A stretch of DNA of 17,038 nucleotides, from assembly GCA_036244855.1 (NCBI GenBank), contig BQKZ01010251.1:6438-23475 (forward strand), read 5' to 3'. Position 1 is the first letter of the stretch. Each line of letters begins with the position of its first letter. The notes below the pieces were generated by a model, which saw only the letters and a list, made by a program, of their open reading frames with translations, had not been told where the DNA came from and searched no databases. Both the position numbers and the translations under genes were made by a program. This stretch comes from Temnopleurus reevesii (taxonomy: Eukaryota > Echinodermata > Echinoidea > Temnopleuroida > Temnopleuridae). This document shows, in pieces, positions 16,452-17,038 of this stretch.

Positions 16452-17038
16452 CTGCAAACAAACACAAAACAAGAATTAGAATAAACAAATTCAAATACAG
16501 TTGAATCTCTTGGGACCACAAAAATTTGGTCAACTAAACAAATTCAAATTGGAAGAGGAAAATAACACAGATATTAACAAAATATGGTAAAAAAAAATTA
16601 GATCGCCTAAAGCAATTATTCGACTCAGGGGGTGTTGCTCATAATCAACTGCAAATCAACTGCAACTTTGCAAATTATAACATGCATTTTTATTCGCGCA
16701 GGTTATGCCTATACAATAAGACGCGCAAGAAAAAATGATTTTGATTGACAAGTTCCGATCAACTGCAACTTGCGATCAATTGCAACTTTTGAACAACACC
16801 CTCTTAGACCTATATAGTAATTTTTTTAATACAACCATGTTCATGAAACAGCACCCTGGAGTATCCCATTGAAGACAAACTATAAGTTATGAGCAAGAGT
16901 ACAAAACAAGATATTTAAATCTTTCCTTTTCCTATTATAACCAATATTTAAGAACCATGCCATTCATTGGCATAATCATTTGTATATAAAAATGAAGGAT
17001 GCATAACCTTCCTGAGTTTTTACAGAGACTATTGTCCA
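16452..17038 (-). other. Upstream intron of SLC25A3
   Basis: The sequence to the right edge contains no further carrier exon that I can find. It holds the F3 fold-back element and otherwise AT-rich intronic sequence. Confidence 0.6.
16626..16803. mobile_element. F3-family fold-back MITE inside SLC25A3 intron
   Basis: The left end GGGGGTGTTGCTC and right end GAACAACACCCTC are imperfect inverted repeats. The arms contain alternating phrases such as ATCAACTGCAACTT and GATCAATTGCAACTTTTG. The middle GATTTTGATTGACAAG and CGCGCA phrases match the F3 element at 11436-11567 in the same order. It is longer (about 178 bp) because the phrase TCAACTGCAA is repeated. Confidence 0.65.

Overview
The window looks like animal nuclear DNA, most likely from an invertebrate deuterostome and probably a sea urchin. 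Evidence: spliced minus-strand exons of the mitochondrial phosphate carrier (SLC25A3) with clean GT/AG borders, two intronless Golgi-type carbohydrate sulfotransferase genes, AT-rich spacers full of small fold-back elements, and simple repeats. The species is an inference from protein similarity and repeat style. Four single N bases (5561, 7709, 9547, 14101) look like contig joins in a draft assembly, and they matter for interpretation.

Layout. 1-402: an old fold-back element (family F2) with a second, 136-bp fold-back element (family F1) nested inside it. About 403-1610: a degenerate tandem array with a ~390-470 bp period. 1627-1863 (minus): a possible decayed coding fragment. About 1908-3215: a 1.3-kb element with ~310-bp inverted arms and an AT-rich core. 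3255-3550: a degenerate ~16-bp minisatellite. 3389-5524 and 5562-7708: two tandem copies of a sulfotransferase unit. The first copy is broken near its 3' end and the second (398 aa) is intact. 7710-12200: no recognisable gene; it holds F2, F3 and F4 fold-back elements, a CA microsatellite, a C-tract/A-tract tandem repeat and a strong hairpin. 12211-17038 (minus): the 3' end of SLC25A3. Its last exon and 3' UTR appear twice, in end-to-end copies about 99% identical that abut the N at 14101. The penultimate exon lies at 16341-16451.

How the genes work together. The two loci are unrelated and face opposite ways. SLC25A3 is a housekeeping inner-membrane phosphate transporter. The sulfotransferases are predicted type II Golgi enzymes that transfer sulfate from PAPS to sugar 6-hydroxyls. 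I see no evidence of a multigene system or pathway cluster. The most informative biology is in the sulfotransferase pair: one copy is frameshifted, the N-terminal stalk diverges fast beside a conserved catalytic domain, and the intact copy has an Arg-to-His change in a PAPS-binding motif. The transposon layers are also informative. The SLC25A3 duplication is most simply an unmerged assembly overlap, and the sulfotransferase 'tandem' could be an allele inserted between two gaps.
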